Assembly: GCA_030035585.1 (NCBI GenBank)
Contig: CM057463.1
Location: 138,230,736-138,294,735, forward strand
Direction: 5' to 3'
DNA from: Dugong dugon
Taxonomy: Eukaryota; Chordata; Mammalia; Sirenia; Dugongidae
Length of the DNA stretch: 64,000 bases
The notes below the pieces were generated by a model, which was given only the letters and a program-made list of their open reading frames with translations, was not told where the DNA came from and ran no database searches. The position numbers were made by a program, and so were the translations under genes. Below, one piece after another: positions 1-10,145 of the stretch. How positions within the stretch are numbered: the stretch's first letter is position 1; each line of letters starts with the position of its first letter.

Positions 1-190
1 AAGCTCATGCACAATTTGGGTAGTCTCTGTATTTGGAAAAGCTAAGCGCTATTAAACTGATGACATAAAAGTAGTATTTACTTTTCACGATTCAAGTGTA
101 AAAACAATGTTAAAAGAATACTGAACGTTGCTCTTTACACCACACCAAAGAAAAAAATCAACTATGAGGGCCTGTCTAGGGACTGTAAAA

Positions 191-243
191 CCAAAAAACC
201 CACTGCCGTCAAGTCAATTCCGACTCATAGCAACCCTATAATG
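191..243 (-). repeat. AfroSINE 3' tail fragment
   Basis: A short antisense piece of the SINE tail, recognisable by the 'aattccgactcatagcaacc' core. The tRNA-like head is absent. Confidence 0.75.
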
Positions 244-856
244 GGAGATTCAAAATTATGATGTTATCAGGTCTTTAGAGGAAGAAAAAAATACAATCAA
301 ATGACAATATAATATTTAATTAAGAGTTCAAGAAAATAAGAAAAGGATCCAGAAAATAAGTGAGGATTGCTAAATGAGTGGTACAGTGATTCAGGGTCAG
401 AAATGTTTGTTAGCAGGAGGTCTTCGGCAGTGGAGGTAAAGTTTACACCTCTGGTATGTATTGGTCACACTTTGCCCTGCCAGTCCTGGGCCATCAAGAC
501 ATCCTAGGACCCACAACTGCAACAGCAGTCCTACTGGGCTGTCACCTTTATACATAGTGTTCAAGAGGAAAAGAAAAGCTCTGCTCAAATTACAGTGCCC
601 ATAATGCTCATAAAAGTGATTTGATCTCTATGTTCCTCATTGTTTAAGATTGAATTTTATAAAACAGAACTAAATATTTTTATTAGTTTGGATTTTTAAA
701 AATTTGTCCAATTTCTATATGGAAATTAATTCTACAGACTCATTTTTAGGGTTACCCAAAAGGCCTGATGATCTTCTTCCAAAAATTACGCAATGAAAAT
801 TCTATAGATCACAACAGACTATTGTCCAAAATACAGTGCTGTAAAGTAAACCCTCT
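244..856. other. AT-rich DNA, no gene seen
   Basis: No repeat family or exon is recognised here. The 63-codon minus-strand open frame at 397-588 has no recognisable domain and looks like chance. Confidence 0.5.
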
Positions 857-972
857 AGGCAACAATGGACTCCAGCGTGCTGGCAATCATGTAGAGGGCA
901 CGGAACTGGGCAGTGTTTTATTCTGTTGTACATGAGGTCACCAAAAGTCAGAGCTGACTCACCAGCAACCAA
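857..972 (+). mobile_element. RTE (BovB-like) LINE 3' end fragment
   Basis: This matches the last ~115 bp of the RTE family seen elsewhere in the window: 'gggcagtgttt', 'ttctgttgtacat', then the shared SINE/RTE tail. It is 5' truncated, as is usual for LINE insertions. Confidence 0.75.
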
Positions 973-986
973 CTATATATCTATAT

Positions 987-1166
987 GGAGCCCTGGTGGT
1001 ACAGTGCTAACCAAAATGGTGGTGGTTTGAACTCACACAGCGACTTCACAGGAGAAAGACTTGGAGAGCTGCTCCCATAAAGATTACAGCCTAGAAAACC
1101 CTATACAGCAGTTCTACTCTGTCACGTGAAGTCTCTGTATTAGTTGGAATTAACTAAATGGCATAC
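987..1166 (+). mobile_element. AfroSINE, long form, diverged
   Basis: The head begins 'ggagccctggtggtacag' (A-box region), followed by a degraded B box, the middle segment with 'ggagaaagacttgg', and a decayed RTE-like tail. The tRNA-like head has lost about 10 bp relative to other copies in this window. Confidence 0.85.
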
Positions 1167-1181
1167 AACTATATATAAATA

Positions 1182-1282
1182 TACAGACACACACACACAC
1201 ATATATATACATACATATACATATATATGTACACATACATACATACATATATATTTTATACATATGTATATATACGCACACG
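1182..1282. repeat. (AC)n/(AT)n/(ACAT)n microsatellite
   Basis: A compound, imperfect purine-pyrimidine alternating tract. It explains the odd T/H/I/Y-rich open frames here, which are not genes. Confidence 0.9.
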
Positions 1283-1307
1283 TGTATACATATAGCAAAA
1301 AAATAAA

Positions 1308-1457
1308 ACATGTTGCCATCGAGTCGATTCCAACTCATAGCGACCCTATAGGACAGAGTAGAACTGCCCCATAGAGGTTCCAAGGAGCACCTGGTGGAGT
1401 CGAACTGCTGACGTTTTTGTTCGCAGCCGTAGCACTTAACCACTATGCCACCAGGGT
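1308..1457 (-). mobile_element. AfroSINE, short form
   Basis: Antisense SINE running from the tail ('ccatcgagtcgattccaact') to the head ('actatgccaccaggg'). It lacks the ~48-bp middle block present in long forms. Confidence 0.88.
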
Positions 1458-1507
1458 TTATATATATAGTATATATACACAATCTCCAAAAAAATTGTTA
1501 CTTTGAA

Positions 1508-1695
1508 CTTGGAATCAAACAGGTGCTCAAGACCTGGATCTGGCTCTTCCTCACTGTGGGATCTTAGACAATTTCCCTTACCTCTGTAAGTTTAAGGCTC
1601 CTTATCTGTAACAAAGGGCCAGCAATAGTACCTGTATGATAGGTCTGGGTAAGATGTAATTGAGACAATGTATGCAAACCGTTGAACGGAGTCCC
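1508..1695 (+). mobile_element. MIR
   Basis: The MIR core is recognisable in sense: 'cactgtgggatcttagacaa', then 'cttatctgtaa' and 'aatagtacc'. MIR is an ancient tRNA-derived mammalian SINE, and divergence is high as expected. Confidence 0.7.
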
Positions 1696-1699
1696 CAGG

Positions 1700-2465
1700 G
1701 TATCCTCTGTATTGGGTTAGTCTCAGCAACTATCTGCATTTGCATTAAGCCCTCAAACTAAGTCACCCTGTGAAAACCCTCAACAGAGAAGCAGGAAATT
1801 TTGCAGGTTTCCTTCCCCCCTGCATCATGCTTCTGCCTCTTACTGCAGCTCAGTCATTTCCCCAATGAGACCATGACAATCGTGAGGTTGCCCTGGCTCT
1901 GCTCACTTGAGCTCTTGTCCTCTCTTGTGTATTCTTTCTCTCTCAGCAAGTTTTGTCTCCAAAAGCCAAAGAAATACTGGGTATTTTAAATTAAAGCATT
2001 TTTCCCAAGGAGTTTGCCTAAGTATAACAAGTGGTTTTCAAATCCCTCAACCTTCTAGTTGCAAGTGCACTGTGGCCACATCAGAAAAAAGTAAATGAAT
2101 TGAAAGAAAAGCAGCACTAGAACTGCTTGCCAGAGATCTGGGAATCAGAATCTTAGTGTTGAAAGGGACTTAGTGGTCCAACTTTCTGTCAAAGACAGAA
2201 ATACTTTCCACAAATTCCTGACAAGTAGACCTCCAGCTATTTCTTAAAAACTATTCGTGGAGAACTTCCTATTTGGGAGCAAGCACACTTCTTCTCTACA
2301 AAGTCCCAGATGTTGGGAAAATCTTCCCTTCCACTGAGCCAGAAGTTGTGTCCACGTAGAAATCTATTGTATCTGGCTGTGACTCTGGTTCTCCCTCCTG
2401 TGGATTGGGGAGGGCAGAGAGAGGCTAACAGTTTTGGAGTCCAGTATTCCTGGGTTCAAATCCCT
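1700..2465. other. Non-repetitive DNA with a possible ancient repeat (~2140-2400)
   Basis: Nothing resembling an exon is seen. The part from 2140 to 2400 ('gaaagggacttagtggtcca' onwards) resembles an old dispersed mammalian repeat whose family I cannot name with confidence. Confidence 0.35.
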
Positions 2466-2678
2466 GTGAAATTGGTGGTGCAATGATTAAGCACTCAGAT
2501 GCGAACCAAAAGGTTGGTGGTTCGAACCCACCAGCCAGTCCATGGGAGAAAGATGTAGCAGTCTACTTCTGTAAGATTATAGCCTTGGAAACCCTGTGGG
2601 ATAGTTCTACTCTGTCCTATAGGGTCACTATGAGTCGGAATTAACTCAAGAGGCAATGGATTTGGTTTTGGGGTTTTG
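2466..2678 (+). mobile_element. AfroSINE, long form
   Basis: A complete element: A box 'tggtggtgcaatgatta', B box 'ggttcgaaccc', middle block 'gggagaaagatgtagc', and RTE-like tail 'gggtcactatgagtcggaat', ending in a T/G-rich run. Confidence 0.9.
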
Positions 2679-3129
2679 GCTTCCAGGTGGTATAGAGGCC
2701 CCTTTCTCCCTTAATACCCTCCATCTATTCTCAAGAAGGAGGAGATGTGCACATTTGGAGGGAACAGATCCAAGAACAGTAATTGGTCCACATTACTTAG
2801 TAGCATTATCAACTAAGGTATACCAAAGTCTGCGTAAGCATAAACATAAATGAGCAATGCCCTGTTTTCTCTCCTTTTGCTTTGTGTGCTTTTTTTTTTC
2901 ACTTCATCATTGGACTCAACTACCATAAAGCTGAGATTTGAGTATGACTTGAGGTTGAAAGAGAGTGAGAGACCCCTGTTTGGTCTAGCTACTAGGAAAG
3001 GTTTTGAGGGACAAGGCCCCAGCTAACTGTAAAAGTTTTCTTGGCCTGGGCTTCTTCTTTGTGCATAAATGTCTTCCAGGTAACTCAATGCCTGGAGACG
3101 GGAGAGGGAGGTTGAATTTAGGGATCCTG
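2679..3129. other. Non-repetitive DNA
   Basis: No gene or clear repeat is recognised. There is a short T run at ~2890. Confidence 0.45.
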
Positions 3130-3251
3130 CTTCCTGGTATGGGTCTCAACTACTAACTGATAGGTTGGAGGTTCAAACCCACCCAACAGAGCATCAGAAT
3201 AAACGTCTGGCAATTGGCTTTTGAAAAATCAGCCTTTAAAAACCCAATGGA
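3130..3251 (+). mobile_element. AfroSINE 5' half, split by L1 copy A
   Basis: The SINE head with B box 'ggttcaaaccc' runs to 'aaaaacccaatgga' and then stops at the L1 5' end. Its 3' half resumes at 11351. The last 14 bases (3238-3251) reappear, with one C missing, on the other side as the target-site duplication. Confidence 0.88.
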
Positions 3252-4856
3252 CTTCCGACAACACGGCACTCTAGGCAGAAGAACCACGCCGTCCCTCCAC
3301 AGCAAAGTTCCAAAAAATTAAGCCAAACAGAGAAAACAGCAATCCTGAAATCCTAAAACATCAAATGAAGAGATAAAAAACTCAGCCAAGCACCAAATGG
3401 AGTGATAAACTGACAGAGAATGGAGAGCGAGAAGAGATACATGCAGAGGTCTTATATCAGCTAACGCAGCACAGACTAGCCATCTTGGACTCTTATCAGA
3501 GACCGGAAAACAGGGGGTACGAGAAAGCAGCTTCCCGGAGCTCCCAGCAGGATACAGAACAACCAGTAACTGGCAATATATGCTTTCCCACCCCACACCC
3601 TTCTTCATCCCCACTCGGCCTCCTCTGCTTCCCACGGCCACGGTGTCTTGGCCGGGAAGCACTGGCTGCTTGTATTCCAACCGCCTGCACTGGCCAGCTC
3701 TCTGAGTGCCATTTGTTGGCTGCTAGTGTAGCTTTTTTCTGCTTCTTTTGATTTCTTCCTTACCTGTCACCACCTACCCCTCCTTTTGCTCAAATACCTG
3801 GATCCGTGTGCCATCTTTGCTTCTTCCTGAGGGGCTGTGGAGCTCCGTTCAAGTGTGGAACTGCTTCCTGGTCTGTGTTGCCATGCTGGTGGGATCCTGG
3901 GGCTTTTGTTTGTTTTCAATTGTTTGTTTGTTTTCTTTTCTTTTTCTTGAGTTGGGAGCCCATTCTGGCCAGGTGCTGCTGCGCAGCTTGGAACCTACCC
4001 CCTTGGCTTGCACAAATGAGCAGAGGGATCCCTGGAGGCATTTCTTTCTTCATTTTTTTTTTTTTAACTTTTTTTAGGGGGCTTTTCTTGTTCTTTTTAT
4101 TTTTTAATTTGTTTTGTTTTCTCTTCCCTCTTTTTCCTTTTTTGTCTTTCTTCATTATGCAGTTTCTCATCTTTCTATATCTTCCTTCTCTTTCTGTTCC
4201 CTGAATACCTGGTGCTGAATACCTCTGTGCCTTCTAGCCAGGCTGTACTGCAACACCTGAGAACAACTTCCCCAGACATCATAGCTGTACCGGTGGGATC
4301 CAAGGGAGCTTTGCTGTTCTTTTTCCTTTCTGATTTTGATATATTCATTCTTTTCTTTTTTTCTTCTTCTTCCCGTTTTTGCTTTTCTCCATTTCATAGT
4401 CTCTCATCTCTCCACTCCAACGGCAACCTCCCCTAGCACTCTTTTTAGTTTGTATGTTTTTGGCTCCTGTTCCTCTCTCCTCTCTCCCATACCCATCTTA
4501 GCTCCACACATCACAATCTTGCCCCTCCATCCTGCCTACCTGCACCAGGCACTTAACATCATACCACCAAGCACCATAGGCATGGCCTACTGGAGCCTGC
4601 CCTGCACTGATTACCGACCCACCCTGGTGGCTGTAGTAGGTGCCACAAACAGCCCATCCCAGCAACTCCTCTTCAGCTAGACCCGCCCTGCTGTACCATA
4701 TCTGAGGTAATTGGAGAAGAAGGCAAAAAGTATCGTGCCCACAGACAAGCAAACAACAAAGAACACACAGCCTGCATGCTCAGAAATAGACAAATAAAAA
4801 AAAAAAAGATGAAACAAACAAATCTACAATCAATAAATGAGAAAAATACCTACTGA
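3252..4856 (+). promoter_or_regulatory. L1 copy A 5' UTR / internal promoter region
   Basis: About 1.6 kb upstream of ORF1, starting 'cttccgacaac', then a GC-richer block, then a strongly T-rich block (~3890-4420). L1 5' UTRs carry the Pol II internal promoter, but no specific factor site could be assigned by eye. Sense open frames here (for example 3806-4204) are F/S/L-rich by composition. An antisense frame at 3318-3680 is also open in copy B (see findings). Confidence 0.75.
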
Positions 4857-5883
4857 ATGCCCCGAAGAAAGCAGACAATATCAAAACATTTACAAAAACA
4901 AGACAGGATGGTTCCAGTAGGCATCCAAAAAAAAAAACACCAGATGACTTTCCAGTGGAAGAAAAGGCACTAGAACTACCTGACAGGGAATTCAGATCTC
5001 TAATACTCAGAATTACCCAAGAGTTGAAGCAAAAATCAGACAAAAATGAGGAAAAAATAGACAAATTCATGGAAAATACAGACAAAAAATGGAAGAATTC
5101 AGGAAAATAATGCAGGAACAAAATGCCAAAATAAATTCACAACTAGAAATTATACAAAAACAACAATTAGAAATCCAAAAGATAAACAGCAAGATTGCAG
5201 AAATGGACAGTGTCATAAAAGGACTGAGGAGCAAATCTGAATCGGTGGAAGACAGGATCAGAGGAATTGAAGACAAACACTTGAATACAACACTGTTTGA
5301 GGAAAACTCAGAAAAAAGAACAAATAAAAATGAAGAGACACTGAGAATTATGTGGAATACAATCAAAAACAAAAATCTCCAAGTGTTCAGAATTCCACAA
5401 CAGGGGGAGAAAACAGAAAACACAGAGAGGATCATTGAAGAACTGCTGACAGAAACTTCCCTAATATCATGAAAGATGAAAAGCTGGCCATCCAAGTAGC
5501 TCAACAAACCCCATATAGGGCGGACCCAAAAAGAAAATCAACAAGGTATATCATAACCATGCTAGCTAAAACCAAAGACAAACAAAGAATGCTAAGAGTA
5601 GCTCATGAAAACCAAGAAGTCACAAACAGAGGAGAAACAATAAGATTATTGGGCAGAAACTATGCAGGCAAGAAGGTAATAGGATGATATGTATAAAAAC
5701 TTAAAAGAAAAAAATTGCCAGCCAGAATAATATATCCTGCAAAACTCTCATTCATGGTGAAATTAGGACATTTCCAGATAAATCAAAATTAAGGGAATAT
5801 GTAAAAACCAAACCAAACTTACAAGGATTATTAAAGGGAGTCCTTCGATTAGAGAACAACTTCAGCTCACAGGCAGAAGCTAG
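4857..5883 (+). pseudogene. L1 ORF1 (RNA-binding chaperone), broken
   Basis: ORF1 protein trimerises through a coiled coil and coats L1 RNA. The start ATG at 4857 gives M-P-R-R-K-Q. An E/K/Q-rich coiled coil follows (5089-5290), then the RRM beginning N-L-Q-V-F-R-I-P (~5375), then the C-terminal domain (from 5469). The frame is lost at an A11 run (4927-4937), at an A6 run (5084-5089) and again near 5466. The C-terminal part after ~5690 is further damaged; copy B keeps it open. Length agrees with mammalian ORF1 (~340 codons). No intact protein is possible. Confidence 0.88.
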
Positions 5884-6309
5884 GATGAAGGATCGTACTA
5901 GCAAGATACCAGTCTAGGAAATGAACTCTCAAGGACTATCCAAAACCAAAAGAAATACAACAGGGAATCAGAGCAGTTAATGTCTAAATGACAACAACAT
6001 CAGAACAATAAAACAGGGAGTAAACAGTGTAGGTATAGAACCTTCTACTGGAGAGAAAGGCAAGGCGATACCAAGTAATAATAGACTGCTTCAAACTTAG
6101 AAAGATAAGGGTAAATTTCACAGTAACCACAAAGGAAGTTAACAAACATACTCATAACAATGAAGAGGAAAAACATACAGTCTCAGTAAAAACAAAACCT
6201 ACAAAAACAAAAGAAATTTTTTAAAAAATCCACAAACAAAAGGAATTCAGTACAGGAGAGTAAGAAGAACAAAGAAAACATCAGCACCACAAAAAAAAAG
6301 CACTACAAA

Positions 6310-9300
6310 ATGGCAGCAATAAACTCACATCTATCAATAATTACACTGAATGTAAATGGACTCAATGCACCCATAAAGAGATGGAGAGTGACAGAATAGA
6401 TAAAAAAACAGGATCCATCAATATGCTGTCTACAAGAGACACACCTTAGAAGCAAAGATGTGAATTTATTAGAAATCAAAGGCTGGAAAAATATATATCA
6501 AGCTAACAACTACCAAAAAAGAGCAGGAGTGGCAATACTAAGCTCAGATAAAATAGACTTTAAAACAATATACACCATCAAAGACAAAAAAGGACACTAT
6601 ATAATGATTAAAGGGATGATACATCACGAAGATATAACCATAATAAACATCTACACACCCAATGACAGGGCTCCAAAATACATAAAACAAACCCTAAAGA
6701 CACTGAAAAGAGAAAATTGACAGTTCCACAATAATAGTAGGAGACTTCAACACACCACTGTCAGTAAAGGACAGAACAACTAAAAAGAAACTCAGCAATG
6801 ATACAGAAGACCTAAAGGGCACAATCAGCCAACTTGACCTCATAGACATATATAGAACACTCCATCCAACTGCTGCAAAGTACACGTTCTTTTCCAATGC
6901 ACATGGAATGTTCTCCAGAATAGACCACATCTTAGGCCACAGAGCAATTCTCAACAAGATCCAAAACGTTGAGATAATACAAAGTATCTTCTCTTACCAC
7001 AATGCCATCAAGGTAGAAATTAACAACAGAAAGAACAAAGGAAAAAAATCCATTACATGGAAACTGAATAACACCCTGCTTACAAACCACTGGGTAATAG
7101 AAGAAGTCAGAGATGGATTAAAAAAATTCCTAGAATCAAACAAGAATGAAACACATCATACCAAAACCTTTGGGACACAGCAAAGGCAGCCCTCAGAGCA
7201 CAATTTATAGCAATAGATGCACACATCAAAAAAAGAAGAAAGGGACAAAATCAAAACATTAACTACACAACTCAAACAAATCTAAAGAGAACAGCAAAAA
7301 AAAAAAGCCCACAGCCACTGGAAGAAAGGAAATAATAAAGATCAGAGCAGAAAAAAATGAAATAGAGAACAGAAAAGCAATATAAAACATCAGCAAAACC
7401 AAAAGTTGGTTCTTTGAAAGAATCAACAAAATCGACAAACCACTGGCCAGAATGACAAAAGAAAAATAGGAGAGGACACATATAACCCAAATAAGAAATA
7501 AAAGTGGTGACATTACAACAGACCCAACTGAAATAAAAAGGATCATAACAGAATATTATGAAAAACTATACTCCAACAAATTTGAAAACCTAGAGGAAAT
7601 GGATAAGTTTCTAGAAACACGCTACCTACCCAAACTACAACAAAGTGATGCTGAAAATCTGAACAGACCCATAACAAGAGAAGAGGTTGAAAAGGTAATA
7701 AAAAAAACACTCCCAACCAAAAAAAGCCCTGGCTGATATGGCTTCACTGGAGAATTCTACAAAACATTCACAGAAGAACTTGTAACAGTACTACTCAAGC
7801 TATTTCAGAGCATAGAAGAAGAAGCAACACTTCCAAATTAATTCTATGAAGCCAGCATAACCTTGATTCCAAAACCAGGCAAAGACACCACAAAAAAAGA
7901 AAATTACAGACCAATATCTCTCATGAATATAGCTGCAAAAATTCTCAACAAAATTCTAGCCAATAGAATTCAGCACCATATCAAAAAAATAATACACCAC
8001 GACCAAGTAGGATTCATACCAGGTATGCAAGGATGGTTCAGCATTTGAAAATCAATCAACATAATCCACCACATAAATAAAAGGAAAGAAAAGAATCACA
8101 CGATCATCTCAACTGACGCAGAAAAGGCATTCAACAAAGTCCAACACCGATTCCTGATAAAAACTCTCAATAAATAGGTATAGAAGGAAAATTTCTCAAC
8201 ATAATAAAGAGCATCTATGCAAAACCAACGGCCAACATCATTCTTAATGGAGAGAGGCTGAAAACATTCCCCTTGAAAACAGAAACAAGACAAGGATGCC
8301 CTTTATCATCACTCCTATTTAACATTGTGCTGGAAGCTCTAGCTGGAGCAATAAGGCAAGAAAAAGAAATAAAGGGCATCCAAATTGGTAATGAAGAAGT
8401 TAAACTGTCCCTGTTTGTGGATGATATGATACGATACATAGAAAACCCTAAAGACTCCATGAGAAATCTACTGGAACTAATAGAAAGATTCAGCAGAGTG
8501 GCAGGATACAAGATAAACATACAAAAATCAGTTGGAGTCCTATACACCAATAAGGAGAACAATGAAAAGGAAATCAGGAAAATGATACCATTGATAATAG
8601 CCCCTAAAAAAATAAAATACTTAGAAATAAATCTAACCAGGGATGTAAAAGACCTATACAAAGAAAACTACAAAACACTACTGCAAGAAACCCAAAGGGA
8701 TCTACATAGATGGAAAAACATACCATGCTCATGGTTATGTAGACTCAACATTGTGAAAATGACAATTTTACCCAAAGCAATTTACAAATACAATGCAATC
8801 TTGATCCAAACACCAACAACATTCTTCAAAGAGATGGAAAAACTAATCATTAACTTTATATGGAAAGGAAAGAAGCCCCGAAGAAGTAAAGCACTACTGA
8901 AGAAGAAGAATAAAGTTGGAGGATTCACACTACCTGACCTCAGAACCTACTATACAGCTACGGTAGTCAAACAGCCTGGTACTGGTACAATGACAGATAC
9001 ATTGACCAGTGGAACAGAATTCACAACCCAGATGTAAATCCATCCACCTACGGTCACATGATCTTCGACAAGGGCCCAAAGTCCATCAAATGGGGAAAAG
9101 ACAGTCTTTTTAACAAATGGTGCTGGCAAAACTGGATATCCATCTGCAAAAAAAAAATGAAACAAGACCCATACCTCATGCCATATACAAAAACTAATTC
9201 AAAATGAATCAAAGACCTAAATATAAAGCCAAAAACTATAAAGTTCATAGAAGAAAAAGTAGGACCAATGTTGCAGGCCCTAATACATGGCATTAACAGG

Positions 9301-10145
9301 ATGCAAACCATAACCATCAACACATAAACTCCAGAAGATAAGCTAGATAACTGGGATCTTCTAAAAATCAAACACCTGTGCTCTTCAAAAGACTTCACCA
9401 AAAAAAGTAAAAAGAGAACCTACAGACTGGGAAAAAATGTTTGAACAGTACAAGTCAGACAAAGGTGTAATCTCCATAATCTACAAGAAAATCCAACACC
9501 TCTAGAACAAAAAGACAAATAATCCTATTAAAAAATGGGCAAAGGAAATGAAGAGACACTTCACCAAAGGAGACATTCAAGCGGCCAACAGACACATGAG
9601 GAAATGCTCAGGATCACTAGCCATTAGAGAAATGCAAATCAAAACCACAATGAGATACCATCTCACCCGGCTTTAATGGCACTAATCAAAAACACTGGAA
9701 ATAACAAACGTTGGAGGGGCTGCGGGGAGATCGGAACTCCTATGCACTGCTGGTGGGAATGCAAAATGATAAACAACTATTTTGGAAAATGATATGGCAC
9801 TTCCTCAGAAAGCTAGAAATAGACATACCATATGATCCAGCAATCCCACTCCTAGGAATATATGCTAGAGAAATAAGAGTCGTCACTCGAATGGACATAT
9901 GCACACCCATGTTCATGGTAGCATTGTTCACGGTAGCAAAAAGATGGAAACAACCTAGATGCCCATCAACAGATGAATGGATAAACAAACTATGGTACAT
10001 ACACACAATGGAGTATTATGCAACGATAAAGAACAATGATGAATCTGTGAAGCATCTCATAAAATGGATGAAACTGGAGGACATTATGCTAAGTGAAATA
10101 AGTCAATCACAAAAGTACAAATATTGTATGAGACCGCTAGTGTAA
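6310..10145 (+). pseudogene. L1 ORF2 (endonuclease-reverse transcriptase), broken
   Basis: The ATG at 6310 and stop at 10145 give the usual ~1,275-codon span. The AP-type endonuclease comes first, with L-N-V-N-G-L and Q-E-T-H-L. The RT follows, with R-Q-G-C-P-L-S (~8287), then F-V-D-D-M-I (~8416), the YxDD-box equivalent. A zinc-knuckle/C-terminal region is open at 9711-10145. Lesions include TAG at codon 30 (6397), a frameshift at ~6710 and S-D-H changed to S-Y-H in the endonuclease (~6993). A deletion at ~8173 and a missing A at ~8970 also break the frame. The 254-codon open segment 8273-9037 has the same translation as the matching part of copy B. Confidence 0.92.

Noticed and set aside
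1144-1482. Open frames rich in T/H/I/Y on both strands
   Set aside because: Translations of an (AC)n/(AT)n microsatellite and an AfroSINE.
8215-8661. 148-codon minus-strand frame repeated exactly at 35832-36278
   Set aside because: It is the antisense of L1 ORF2. Its identity in both copies only reflects the shared near-identical tract.
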